DNA of 64,000 nt from Limnohabitans sp. GTDB taxonomy: Bacteria > Pseudomonadota > Gammaproteobacteria > Burkholderiales > Burkholderiaceae_C. Every line of letters starts with the position of its first letter. Position 1 is the first letter of the stretch. The stretch spans positions 1 through 64,000 of the forward strand of contig NZ_JAFEIF010000018.1 in the NCBI RefSeq assembly GCF_017848645.1. Direction: 5' to 3'. The position numbers were made by a program, and so were the translations under genes. Below the pieces are notes generated by a model. That model was not told the origin of the DNA, did not search any database, and saw only the letters and a program-made list of their open reading frames with translations. This document shows, piece after piece, positions 12,533 to 22,123 of the stretch.

Positions 12533-13414
12533 TTGTTTTGTTTGAAAGTCGCTTGCTGCATGCATTGGCAAACCACTCGTTTTCAACTGGACCTTTCGCG
12601 CCCTTGCGTCATGGGCATCGTGAACCTGACACCTGACTCTTTCTCGGATGGCGGGCAGCACGCACAGGGCTCGCAGGCCTTGCGGCATGCTGAGCTGCTG
12701 CTGCGTGAAGGGGCTGGCATTCTGGATGTGGGGGCGGAGTCTACCCGGCCCGGTGCCCAAGCGGTGCCGCTGGACGAGGAGTTGGCGCGTTTGATGCCTT
12801 TTTTGCGCGAGGCCGTGCGCTGGCAGGTGCCGATCTCGGTGGATACCTACAAGCCCGAGGTGATGCAGGTGGTGCTGGACTTGGGTGTGGACATCGTCAA
12901 CGATATTTGGGCTTTGCGGCAGCCCGGTGCCGAGCGTGTGGTGGCGGCCCATCCATCGTGTGGGGTGTGCTTGATGCACATGCACCGGGACCCGCAGACC
13001 ATGCAGCTGCAGACCATGAGCGGTGATGTGGTCAGCGCCGTTCATCAGTTTTTGCAAGCGCGCCAGCAAAGCCTGGTGGCGCAAGGCGTTGATGCGGCCC
13101 GATTGGTGCTGGATCCGGGCATTGGCTTTGGCAAAACCGTGGTTCAGAACTTTGAATTGCTGGCCCGTCAATCGGTCTTGATGGCGCTGGATCGTCCTGT
13201 GATGGCTGCCTGGTCCCGAAAGTCGTCCTTGGGGGCGGTGTTGGCGCAGGATGGGCCTATTCCCCCACCTTTGGAGCGCTTGTCGGCCAGTGTAGCTGCG
13301 GCTTTGATGGCGGTGGAGCGGGGGGCACGTTTGGTCCGTGTGCACGATGTCAAGGCCACCGTGGACGCCCTTCGGGTCTGGCAGGCGGTGCATTCGGTCA
13401 CTGCGCAGAATTGA
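12533..13414 (+). CDS. folP: dihydropteroate synthase
   Basis: PCVMGIVNLTPDSFSDGG...ILDVGAESTRPGA; N-terminal start uncertain. Confidence 0.95.
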   Translation: MFCLKVACCMHWQTTRFQLDLSRPCVMGIVNLTPDSFSDGGQHAQGSQALRHAELLLREGAGILDVGAESTRPGAQAVPLDEELARLMPFLREAVRWQVPISVDTYKPEVMQVVLDLGVDIVNDIWALRQPGAERVVAAHPSCGVCLMHMHRDPQTMQLQTMSGDVVSAVHQFLQARQQSLVAQGVDAARLVLDPGIGFGKTVVQNFELLARQSVLMALDRPVMAAWSRKSSLGAVLAQDGPIPPPLERLSASVAAALMAVERGARLVRVHDVKATVDALRVWQAVHSVTAQN

Positions 13415-13498
13415 GTGCAGGCGCACCTTGTTTGTCAGTCTAGGGTCCGACATGGGCCGTTAAAATTTGGCGATTGATTACAAAAAAAGGACTCAGGC

Positions 13499-14827
13499 AT
13501 GGCGCGGCAATATTTCGGGACAGACGGCATTCGCGGCACAGTGGGACAAAGCCCAATCACGCCGGATTTCATCTTGCGTTTGGCCCATGCCGTGGGACGT
13601 GTGTTGAAGGCCCATGAAGCGCATCCGGTGGTTCTGATTGGCAAAGACACCCGCATTTCCGGTTACATGCTCGAAAGTGCTTTGGAGTCGGGCTTCAATT
13701 CAGCAGGCGTCGACGTGGTCTTGCTCGGGCCTGTGCCCACGCCAGCCGTGGCTTACCTGACGCGGGCGCAACGCGCTTCCTTGGGGGTGGTGATCAGCGC
13801 CAGCCACAACCCATTTGCCGACAATGGCATCAAGTTCTTCAGCGCGCAAGGCCAAAAATTGTCGGATGCCTGGGAAGAAACTGTCGAAGCCAGGCTGCAG
13901 GAGGCGCCGGTCTGGGTCGACTCGGCCGCCCTTGGCAAGACACGGCGCCTGGACGATGCAGCGGGCCGTTACATCGAGTTTTGCAAGAGCACCTTCTCCA
14001 ACGACCTGACCCTCAAGGGCTTGAAGATCGTGGTGGACGCTGCCCACGGCGCGGCCTACCAGATCGCGCCCAAGGTCTTCCACGAACTAGGGGCCGAGGT
14101 GGTCGCCATCGGTTGTGCGCCCGATGGCCTGAACATCAACAAAGGCGTGGGCGCGACCCACCCCGAGGCCTTGGTGCAGGCGGTCAAGGACCACAGTGCC
14201 AACTACGGTGTGGCCCTCGATGGCGATGCCGACCGCTTGCAGTTGGTCGATGCCTCGGGGCGCTTGTTCAATGGCGATGAATTGTTGTACCTGATGGTCG
14301 CCGATCGCTTGGCCCGCGACGAAGCGGTGCCCGGTGCGGTGGGCACCTTGATGACCAACTTGGCGGTGGAAATCGCCCTCAAAAAGCGGGGCGTGCAATT
14401 TGAGCGGGCCAAAGTGGGCGACCGTTATGTGCTGGAGGTCCTGCACGACAAAGGCTGGTTGCTGGGCGGCGAAGGCTCGGGCCATTTGCTGGCCTTGGAC
14501 AAGCACACCACGGGCGATGGGCTGGTCAGTGCTTTGCAGGTGTTGCAAGCCTGTGTCGGCAGCGGCCAGACCATGGCGCAGTTGCTCGAAGGCGTCAGCC
14601 TCTTTCCCCAAACCCTGATCAATGTGCGTTTGTCCCCCGGTTTTGATTGGCAAGGACACGCCCCATTGTGGGCGGCCAAACAAGCGGTCGAGACCGAGTT
14701 GGGTGACACCGGCCGGGTTTTGATTCGTGCCAGCGGCACCGAACCCTTGGTGCGCGTCATGGTCGAGGCGCGTGATGCAGTGCAAGCGCGTCAATGCGCC
14801 GAACGCCTGGCCGATACGCTTCGTTGA
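13499..14827 (+). CDS. glmM: phosphoglucosamine mutase
   Basis: [16 protein letters not shown]...[19 protein letters not shown]. Confidence 0.97.
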   Translation: MARQYFGTDGIRGTVGQSPITPDFILRLAHAVGRVLKAHEAHPVVLIGKDTRISGYMLESALESGFNSAGVDVVLLGPVPTPAVAYLTRAQRASLGVVISASHNPFADNGIKFFSAQGQKLSDAWEETVEARLQEAPVWVDSAALGKTRRLDDAAGRYIEFCKSTFSNDLTLKGLKIVVDAAHGAAYQIAPKVFHELGAEVVAIGCAPDGLNINKGVGATHPEALVQAVKDHSANYGVALDGDADRLQLVDASGRLFNGDELLYLMVADRLARDEAVPGAVGTLMTNLAVEIALKKRGVQFERAKVGDRYVLEVLHDKGWLLGGEGSGHLLALDKHTTGDGLVSALQVLQACVGSGQTMAQLLEGVSLFPQTLINVRLSPGFDWQGHAPLWAAKQAVETELGDTGRVLIRASGTEPLVRVMVEARDAVQARQCAERLADTLR

Positions 14828-14905
14828 GCCTGGGTAAGGCTTCGCCGAGGTCTTACCGTTGCCATTTTGATGCTATCAAGGGCCTCTGACCTGCCGGGTC
14901 AGCGC

Positions 14906-15727
14906 TCAGTAAATCAGGCGCTCGGGCTTGATTTCCTGCAAGATGGTGGTCGCGATCTCTTCGATTGATTTGGTGGTGGTGGACAGCCAGCGTATGCCCG
15001 AGCGGCGCATCATGGCTTCGGCTTCCGAGACTTCCATGCGGCAGTTTTCGATGCTGGCGTAACGCGAGTTGGGGCGGCGTTCGGCGCGGATCTCGGCCAA
15101 GCGGTCCGGGTGGATGCTCAGGCCGAAGATTTTTTGCCGGTGCGGCACCAAGGCGGGGGGCAATTGCCTGCGGTCAAAATCTTCCGGGATCAGCGGGTAG
15201 TTGGCCGCTTTGAGGCCGTGCTGCATGGCCAGGTACAAACTGGTCGGGGTTTTACCGCTGCGGCTCACGCCCACCAAAATCACATCGGCCGATTCCAGAT
15301 CCCGGTTCGACTGGCCATCGTCATGGGCCAATGAGAAGTTGATGGCCTCGATCCGGTCGTGGTATTCCTTGCTTTTGCTCACATCCGAAAAGCGGCCCAC
15401 GCGGTGGTGCGACTTGATGCCCAGTTCCGCTTCCAGCGGGTTCACAAAGGTGCCGAACATGTCCAGCAGCATGCCTTGGCAGTGCTCCTGCAGCACCTTG
15501 AGCACATCCATGTTGACCAAGGTGGTGAACACAATGGGTTTGTTGCCTTCGGTCTCGGCCGTGTGGTTGATTTGCCGCACCGCTTGATGTGCTTTGTCGA
15601 TGGTGTCGGTGAAGGGCAGCCGCACATGCCGCGTTTTCATGTCGAACTGGGCCAGGATGGCATTGCCAAAAGTTTCGGCGGTGATGCCCGTGCCGTCAGA
15701 GACGAAAAATACAGTGCGTTTTGACAT
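14906..15727 (-). CDS. ppsR: PEP synthetase regulatory protein (PSRP, bifunctional kinase/pyrophosphorylase)
   Basis: [43 protein letters not shown]; divergent from ppsA. Confidence 0.95.
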   Translation of the reverse strand: MSKRTVFFVSDGTGITAETFGNAILAQFDMKTRHVRLPFTDTIDKAHQAVRQINHTAETEGNKPIVFTTLVNMDVLKVLQEHCQGMLLDMFGTFVNPLEAELGIKSHHRVGRFSDVSKSKEYHDRIEAINFSLAHDDGQSNRDLESADVILVGVSRSGKTPTSLYLAMQHGLKAANYPLIPEDFDRRQLPPALVPHRQKIFGLSIHPDRLAEIRAERRPNSRYASIENCRMEVSEAEAMMRRSGIRWLSTTTKSIEEIATTILQEIKPERLIY

Positions 15728-15780
15728 GCGAGTAATTTATTTCAAATGCCGAGGTCAACAAGACCCCTAAAATCAGTCAA

Positions 15781-15789
15781 TTATCCACA
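15781..15789 (+). promoter_or_regulatory. perfect DnaA-box 9-mer TTATCCACA in ppsR/ppsA divergent intergenic
   Basis: Exact consensus TTATCCACA. Confidence 0.5.
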
Positions 15790-15872
15790 GCTGATCGATC
15801 GGGGTTCCATCAAAAGAACAACACAACCCTGACCTGCGCTCTGGAGCCCGGTTTTAACTTTGGAGCTTTAGC

Positions 15873-18263
15873 ATGTCTGTTCTTTTCAGCGAGACCGCCC
15901 TGGTCGTTCCCTTTGAGTTGTTGCGCATGACCGATGTCGAGTCGGTCGGCGGCAAAAACGCCAGCTTGGGGGAGATGATTTCCCAGTTGCCTTCGGGTGT
16001 GCGCGTGCCCACAGGCTTTGCCACCACCGCCCACGCGTTCCGACAGTTTTTGGCCTTTGGCGGCCTGACCGAACGCATCAATGCGCGTTTGGATGCGCTG
16101 GACACCGAGGACGTGCGTGCCTTGGCCGTTGCCGGGGCCGAAATCCGCGCCATGGTCGAGGCCCAGCCTTTCCCGGCCGATCTGGAAAAAGCCATTCGTG
16201 AAGAATTTGTTCGCCTGCAAGGCAGCAACCCGGAGGCCTCGTTTGCGGTGCGCTCCTCGGCCACAGCCGAAGACTTGCCAGACGCTTCTTTCGCAGGCCA
16301 ACAAGAAACCTTCCTGAACGTGGTCGGCATCGACGACGTGCTGCACAAGATGAAAGAGGTGTTCGCCTCGCTCTACAACGACCGCGCCATCAGCTACCGC
16401 GTGCACAAGGGTTTTGCCCATGCCGACGTGGCCTTGTCCGCGGGCGTGCAGCGCATGGTTCGCTCCGATCTGGGGGCGGCCGGCGTCATGTTCACCATCG
16501 ACACCGAGTCCGGTTTTGAAGACGTGGTGTTCATCACCTCCAGCTACGGCCTGGGTGAAACGGTGGTGCAGGGCGCAGTCAACCCCGACGAGTTTTACGT
16601 GCACAAACCGATGCTGGCCGCAGGCAAGCGCAGCGTGATCCGTCGCAACTTGGGCTCCAAGCTGATCGAGATGGTGTTCGCCACCCCCGAAGAAAAAGCC
16701 GCCTCGGGCAAGCTGGTCAAAACCACCGATGTGCCCACCGAACTGCGCAACCGCTACAGCCTGACCGACGACGAGGTCGAGCAATTGGCCCGCTACGCGG
16801 TGGTGATCGAGCAGCATTACGGCCGCCCCATGGACATCGAGTGGGGCAAAGACGGCTCCGACGGTTTGCTCTACATCTTGCAAGCACGTCCCGAGACTGT
16901 GAAAAGTCAGGCCAAAGGTACGCCTGAGTTGCGTTACAAGCTCAAAGGAGTCAGCGCCATCCTGGCCGAGGGCCGCGCGATTGGCCAAAAGATCGGTACT
17001 GGCCCCGTCCGTTTGGTTCACAACATCAGCGAGATGGACAAGGTCCAGCCCGGCGATGTGCTGGTGACCGACATGACCGACCCGAACTGGGAGCCCGTGA
17101 TGAAACGCGCCAGCGCCATCGTCACCAACCGGGGCGGGCGTACCTGCCACGCCGCCATCATTGCCCGTGAGCTGGGCATTCCGGCGGTGGTCGGTTGCGG
17201 CAACGCGACCGAGCAACTGGCCGAAGGCACGCTGGTCACCGTCAGCTGCGCCGAGGGCGATACCGGCCACATTTACGACGGTTTGCTGGAGACCGAGATC
17301 AGCGAGATCCAGCGCGGTGTGCTGCCCGAGATCAAGACCAAGATCATGATGAACGTGGGCAACCCCCAGCTGGCCTTTGACTTTGCCCAGCTGCCCAATG
17401 CCGGTGTGGGCCTGGCGCGTCTGGAGTTCATCATCAACAACAACATTGGCGTGCACCCCAAGGCCATCCTGGATTACCCCGCCATCGACACTGACCTGAA
17501 AAAAGCCGTGGAATCCGTGGCCCGTGGCCATGCTTCGCCCCGTGCTTTTTATGTCGACAAAGTTGCCGAAGGCGTGGCCAGCATCGCCGCCGCCTTCTGG
17601 CCCAAGCCGGTCATCGTGCGTTTGTCGGACTTCAAGAGCAACGAATACCGCAAACTCATTGGCGGCAGCCGTTACGAGCCGGAAGAAGAAAACCCGATGC
17701 TGGGTTTCCGCGGTGCGGCACGTTACATCAGCCGCGATTTTGGCGAAGCCTTTGCCATGGAGTGCGAAGCCCTCAAGCGGGTGCGCGGTGAGATGGGCCT
17801 GACCAACGTGCAGATCATGGTGCCCTTTGTGCGCACATTGGGTCAGGCCGAAAAGGTCACCCAGCTGCTGGCCAACCAAGGTTTGCGCCGTGGTGAAGAG
17901 GGTCTCAAAGTCATCATGATGTGCGAGGTGCCCAGCAACGCCATCCTGGCGGAGCAGTTCCTCGAGTTCTTCGATGGCTTCTCGATTGGCTCGAACGACC
18001 TGACGCAGCTGACCTTGGGCCTGGACCGCGACTCGGGCATGGAGCTGCTCGCCGCTGATTTTGACGAACGCGATCCGGCAGTCACGGCATTGATCTCACA
18101 AGCCATCCAGGCCTGCTTGGCGCAGGGCAAATACATCGGCATTTGTGGCCAGGGCCCCTCGGACCATCCGGACTTTGCGCATTGGTTGATGGACCAGGGC
18201 ATCAGCTCGATCTCGCTGAACCCGGACACCGTCATCGAGACCTGGACGAATTTGGGGCGCTGA
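15873..18263 (+). CDS. ppsA: phosphoenolpyruvate synthase
   Basis: [15 protein letters not shown]...[44 protein letters not shown]. Confidence 0.97.
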   Translation: MSVLFSETALVVPFELLRMTDVESVGGKNASLGEMISQLPSGVRVPTGFATTAHAFRQFLAFGGLTERINARLDALDTEDVRALAVAGAEIRAMVEAQPFPADLEKAIREEFVRLQGSNPEASFAVRSSATAEDLPDASFAGQQETFLNVVGIDDVLHKMKEVFASLYNDRAISYRVHKGFAHADVALSAGVQRMVRSDLGAAGVMFTIDTESGFEDVVFITSSYGLGETVVQGAVNPDEFYVHKPMLAAGKRSVIRRNLGSKLIEMVFATPEEKAASGKLVKTTDVPTELRNRYSLTDDEVEQLARYAVVIEQHYGRPMDIEWGKDGSDGLLYILQARPETVKSQAKGTPELRYKLKGVSAILAEGRAIGQKIGTGPVRLVHNISEMDKVQPGDVLVTDMTDPNWEPVMKRASAIVTNRGGRTCHAAIIARELGIPAVVGCGNATEQLAEGTLVTVSCAEGDTGHIYDGLLETEISEIQRGVLPEIKTKIMMNVGNPQLAFDFAQLPNAGVGLARLEFIINNNIGVHPKAILDYPAIDTDLKKAVESVARGHASPRAFYVDKVAEGVASIAAAFWPKPVIVRLSDFKSNEYRKLIGGSRYEPEEENPMLGFRGAARYISRDFGEAFAMECEALKRVRGEMGLTNVQIMVPFVRTLGQAEKVTQLLANQGLRRGEEGLKVIMMCEVPSNAILAEQFLEFFDGFSIGSNDLTQLTLGLDRDSGMELLAADFDERDPAVTALISQAIQACLAQGKYIGICGQGPSDHPDFAHWLMDQGISSISLNPDTVIETWTNLGR

Positions 18264-18295
18264 GCGCACGCCCTCCCCATGATCAGGACCCGGCG

Positions 18296-20422
18296 ATGAG
18301 CAAAACCATGGACGTTGCGATGTCTTCGGCTTACCGCTGGCGACTGCACCGCAACGTCCTGATTTATGTGGTTTTTCTGCTGGGCTTGATCGGGGCCATG
18401 GCTTGGGCCGAGCGCTCGGGCCTGTCCCGCAACCTGATCGGTCCGATTTTTTTGTTCAGCACGGTCATGATCTACGCCTTGATTGGCATTGCGGCGAGGA
18501 CAACGAACGAGGACGAGTATTACGTGGCTGGTCGGCGCATTCCGGCCATGTACAACGGCATGGCCACGGCGGCAGACTGGATGAGCGCGGCCTCGTTCAT
18601 CAGTCTGGCGGGAGCCTTGTATTTACAAGGCTTTTCCGGCAGCGGCAACCAGCCCGGTGGCTTGGCCTATGTGATGGGCTGGACCGGCGGGTTTTGTCTG
18701 GTGGCCTTGTTGATTGCGCCGCAATTGCGTGCCATGCGCTTGTACACCTTGCCCGACTACTTTGACCAGCGCTATGGCGGTCGCTGGCCACGGGTGATTG
18801 CGGCACTGGCTTCGGTGCTGTGTTCATTCACCTACGTGGTCGCCCAAATTTATGGCATTGGCTTGATCGCTTCGCGTTTGACAGGCGTGCAGTTTGAAAT
18901 CGGCATCTTGTTGGGCTTGGGTGGTGTTTTGTTGTGCTCGTTTCTGGGCGGGATGCGGGCGATCACCTGGACGCAAGTGGCGCAGTACATCATGCTGCTG
19001 CTGGCCTTTCTCATCCCGGTGTCCTGGCTGGCCTACAAACAATTGGGCAACCCAGTAGCGCCACTGGCCTACGGCGCTCAGCTGTCGGCCATTGCCAGCA
19101 TCGAAAAGCGCTTGATGGACGATCCGGCCGAGCTGGAAGTGCGCCGCGAATACGCCCAAAGGGCCAAAATTTACGCTTCACGCTTGCAGGATGTGGACGC
19201 GGCCATGGTCGATCTGCGCCAGGAGCTGGAAGAAAAAATCCGCTTGCTCAAAGCGCAAGGGGCCGACTTCGCCACCATTGCCCGGGTGCGCCGTGAGTTG
19301 CTGGCCGTGCCGCACGAAGCCTCTGCAGCCCGCGAGCTTTGGACCCGAGCCATGCACGACAACCTGGAGCGGGCGCGGCCTTTGGGCGGCATGCCGCCGC
19401 ACACGCAGGCTTTCACCGACGAGCCCGATGGAGGGCTGGCCCAGGAAAAACTGTTCAACGAGTCGCGCCTGAATTTCATGGCCTTGGTGTTTTGCCTGAT
19501 GATTGGCACGGCAGGTTTGCCGCATTTGTTGACCCGTTTTTACACCTCGCCCTCGGTGGCCGAAACGCGCAGCTCCGTGGCCTGGTCCTTGTTTTTCATT
19601 GGCCTGATTTACCTGAGCGTGCCTGCTTTGGCGGTGCTGGTGAAGTTCGAGGTGCTCAACACCTTGGTGGGCAGCAGTTTTGCCGACTTGCCCAGCTGGA
19701 TGGCGCAATGGGCCAGGCTGGACTCGGCCTTGCTGGAGTTTTCAGACGTCAACGGCGACGGTATTTTGCAATTGGGCGAGCTCAAACTCGGGGCGGACAT
19801 GATCATGTTGGCCACACCCGAGTTGGGCGGGATGCCCTTTGTGGTGTCGGGTCTGGTGGCTGCCGGCGGGCTGGCCGCCGCTTTGTCGACCGCCGATGGT
19901 TTGCTGTTGACCATCAGCAACGCTTTGGTGCGCGACATGCGACCCAATGGCGTCAATGGTCCCAAGTCTGCCGAAGGGCGGGTGATCTTGTCCAAGTTCG
20001 CCTTGCTGGCCGTGGCCATGCTGGCGGCGGTGGTGGCTGCTTTCAAACCCGCAGAAATACTGGCCCTGGTGTCGGCCTCTTTTTCTCTGGCCGCCTCGGC
20101 ATTCTTTCCGGGCATGGTGTTGGGCATGACTTGGCAGCGGGTGCATCGCCCGGCGGTGGTGCTGGGCATGCTGTCGGGTTTGGGTGTGACCATTTTTTAC
20201 ATGGTGGTCAATGCACCCGGGTTCCGCCATTTTTGGGATTTGGACCCCTATGGCGGCTTGTGGTGGGGTATACAGCCCTTGTCTGCAGGCGTGTTTGGCG
20301 TCCCTGCGGGGTTTGCGGTCATGGTGCTGGCCACCTGGCTGATCCCGCAGCGCCTGATCGGCCAAAACCCGCCATCCCGAGCGCCCCAGTCCGACCCATC
20401 TACCAGCTATCCTGGGCTGTGA
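18296..20422 (+). CDS. large sodium:solute symporter (SSS family, ActP-like / VC_2705-type) with internal hydrophilic insert
   Basis: SSS-like motifs (EYYVAGRRIPAMYNGMATAADWMSAASFI; GLAAALSTADGLLLTISNALVRD); start set at ATG 18296. Confidence 0.85.
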   Translation: MSKTMDVAMSSAYRWRLHRNVLIYVVFLLGLIGAMAWAERSGLSRNLIGPIFLFSTVMIYALIGIAARTTNEDEYYVAGRRIPAMYNGMATAADWMSAASFISLAGALYLQGFSGSGNQPGGLAYVMGWTGGFCLVALLIAPQLRAMRLYTLPDYFDQRYGGRWPRVIAALASVLCSFTYVVAQIYGIGLIASRLTGVQFEIGILLGLGGVLLCSFLGGMRAITWTQVAQYIMLLLAFLIPVSWLAYKQLGNPVAPLAYGAQLSAIASIEKRLMDDPAELEVRREYAQRAKIYASRLQDVDAAMVDLRQELEEKIRLLKAQGADFATIARVRRELLAVPHEASAARELWTRAMHDNLERARPLGGMPPHTQAFTDEPDGGLAQEKLFNESRLNFMALVFCLMIGTAGLPHLLTRFYTSPSVAETRSSVAWSLFFIGLIYLSVPALAVLVKFEVLNTLVGSSFADLPSWMAQWARLDSALLEFSDVNGDGILQLGELKLGADMIMLATPELGGMPFVVSGLVAAGGLAAALSTADGLLLTISNALVRDMRPNGVNGPKSAEGRVILSKFALLAVAMLAAVVAAFKPAEILALVSASFSLAASAFFPGMVLGMTWQRVHRPAVVLGMLSGLGVTIFYMVVNAPGFRHFWDLDPYGGLWWGIQPLSAGVFGVPAGFAVMVLATWLIPQRLIGQNPPSRAPQSDPSTSYPGL

Positions 20423-20431
20423 TATTCAGGC

Positions 20432-20437
20432 TATAAT
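20432..20437 (+). promoter_or_regulatory. candidate -10 element (TATAAT) for rpsF operon
   Basis: Perfect TATAAT about 80 nt upstream of rpsF. Confidence 0.5.
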
Positions 20438-20452
20438 TTGAGACTTCGCCTT

Positions 20453-20481
20453 GCTGCACCCCGTCAGACGCTGGGGGCAGC
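20453..20481 (+). promoter_or_regulatory. leader hairpin upstream of rpsF, candidate S6:S18 autoregulatory leader
   Basis: GCTGC-A-CCCC-gtcagacgct-GGGG-GCAGC: 9-bp stem with bulged A in the rpsF 5' UTR. Confidence 0.5.
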
Positions 20482-20517
20482 TATTCCAACCATTTGGGTT
20501 AACCTCAAGGAGTCTCA

Positions 20518-20883
20518 ATGCGTCATTACGAAATCATTTTGCTGATCCATCCCGATCAGTCCGAACAAGTGCCGGCCATGCTGGAGCGCTACAAAGGCAT
20601 GATCACTGCCGGCGGTGGCAGCATCCACCGTGTAGAAGACTGGGGCCGCCGTCAACTGGCGTACCAGATCAACAAGCTGGGCAAAGCCCACTACTTGTGC
20701 GTGAACATCGAAGCCGACCAAGCGGTCATGGCCGAACTGGAGCACGCCTTCAAGTTCAACGACGCCGTGCTGCGTCACCTGACGGTGCTGAAGAAAAAAG
20801 CCGACACTGGTCCTTCATCCATGATGAAGCAAGTCGAGCGCGAAGAAGCCCGCAAGTCCCAACAAGCCGAATTCGCCGCTTGA
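20518..20883 (+). CDS. rpsF: 30S ribosomal protein S6
   Basis: [26 protein letters not shown]...[28 protein letters not shown]. Confidence 0.97.
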   Translation: MRHYEIILLIHPDQSEQVPAMLERYKGMITAGGGSIHRVEDWGRRQLAYQINKLGKAHYLCVNIEADQAVMAELEHAFKFNDAVLRHLTVLKKKADTGPSSMMKQVEREEARKSQQAEFAA

Positions 20884-20900
20884 TACATGCCTGTTGAGGA

Positions 20901-21188
20901 GTGAACCGTACCGAACTGACCGCCTGTATTGCCGAGCAAGCCGCTTTGCGATACACCCCCGCCGGTTTGCCCGCTCTGGATTTGATTCTGGAGCATGCCT
21001 CTGAAGTACAAGAGGCCGGGCAAATGCGCAAAGTCCAGTTGAAACTTCGTGCCTTGGCCATTGGGTCATTGGCCGAAAGACTGGCCAAGCAAGCGGTAGG
21101 CAGTGTTTGGACGTTTCAGGGCTTTTTGGCCACCCCTCGACAAGGCAAAAGTGTCGTGTTGCACATTCAAGAGTTTCAGCAAGATTAA
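20901..21188 (+). CDS. priB: primosomal replication protein N (PriB)
   Basis: [57 protein letters not shown] start; between rpsF and rpsR. Confidence 0.92.
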   Translation: MNRTELTACIAEQAALRYTPAGLPALDLILEHASEVQEAGQMRKVQLKLRALAIGSLAERLAKQAVGSVWTFQGFLATPRQGKSVVLHIQEFQQD

Positions 21189-21202
21189 TTTCAGGAGGCC
21201 CC

Positions 21203-21484
21203 ATGGCCACGTTCAAAAAATTCAACAAAGACAAGCGCCCCAAGCGCAACACCCAGTCACTGCTTTTCAAGCGCAAGCGTTTTTGCCGCTTCACAGTGAC
21301 CGGCGTCGAAGAAATCGACTACAAAGATGTGGACACACTGCGTGACTTCATCGCCGAAAACGGCAAGATCATCCCCGCACGCTTGACTGGCACCCGTGCC
21401 ATCTTCCAGCGCCAGCTCAACACCGCCATCAAGCGCGCACGCTTTTTGGCCATGTTGCCCTACACCGACCAGCACAAAGTCTAA
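21203..21484 (+). CDS. rpsR: 30S ribosomal protein S18
   Basis: [49 protein letters not shown]; start at 21203 after AGGAGG; shorter than the ORF-track call. Confidence 0.95.
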   Translation: MATFKKFNKDKRPKRNTQSLLFKRKRFCRFTVTGVEEIDYKDVDTLRDFIAENGKIIPARLTGTRAIFQRQLNTAIKRARFLAMLPYTDQHKV

Positions 21485-21495
21485 GGAGTCCAACC

Positions 21496-21948
21496 ATGCA
21501 AATCATCCTGCTCGAAAAGGTTGTGAACCTGGGTAATCTGGGCGATATCGTCAAAGTCAAAGACGGCTACGCTCGCAACTTCCTGATCCCTCAAGGCCGT
21601 GCACGTCGTGCGACCGAAGCCAACAAGGCCGAGTTCGAAGCGCGCCGCGTTGAACTCGAAAAAGCCGCTGCCGCCAAGTTGGCCGAAGCCCAAGCCCAAG
21701 GTGAAAAGCTGTCGGGTACTGTGGTCAAGTTGTCGCAAAAAGCGGGTGTTGATGGCCGTTTGTTTGGTTCCGTGACCAACCACGACATCGCCGATGAGCT
21801 GAACAAGCAAGGCTACAAGTTGGTCAAGTCCCAGATCCGCATGCCTCACGGCCCCATCAAAGTGGTGAGCGACTCCACCGTGTCGGTGGCATTGCACACC
21901 GATGTGGTGGTGGACGTGACTGTGACGGTTTACGGCGAAACAGCCTGA
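21496..21948 (+). CDS. rplI: 50S ribosomal protein L9
   Basis: [36 protein letters not shown]. Confidence 0.98.
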   Translation: MQIILLEKVVNLGNLGDIVKVKDGYARNFLIPQGRARRATEANKAEFEARRVELEKAAAAKLAEAQAQGEKLSGTVVKLSQKAGVDGRLFGSVTNHDIADELNKQGYKLVKSQIRMPHGPIKVVSDSTVSVALHTDVVVDVTVTVYGETA

Positions 21949-21964
21949 TTTCCGCTGCGTTCTG

Positions 21965-21999
21965 AAAAGCCGCCTGGCCTTGTGCTTGGCGGCTTTTTT
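21965..21999 (+). terminator. terminator after rplI
   Basis: AAAAGCCGCC-N13-GGCGGCTTTTTT. Confidence 0.85.
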
Positions 22000-22054
22000 C
22001 GTTGGGCCTCACGCGATCTGACTTGTACAGGGCAGAACACCGGATGCTCAGAGC

Positions 22055-22063
22055 TTATCCACA
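22055..22063 (+). promoter_or_regulatory. perfect DnaA-box 9-mer TTATCCACA upstream of dnaB
   Basis: Exact consensus 61 nt before the dnaB ATG. Confidence 0.55.
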
Positions 22064-22123
22064 GCTTTATCCCGGGCCTGCCGCGTTTTTGCGACTACCA
22101 TGGTCTTTTGAGGCCTTACACCC

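Noticed and set aside
15810-17879. 689-aa minus-strand ORF antisense to ppsA
   Set aside because: Shadow ORF; the sense frame encodes clear PEP synthase motifs.
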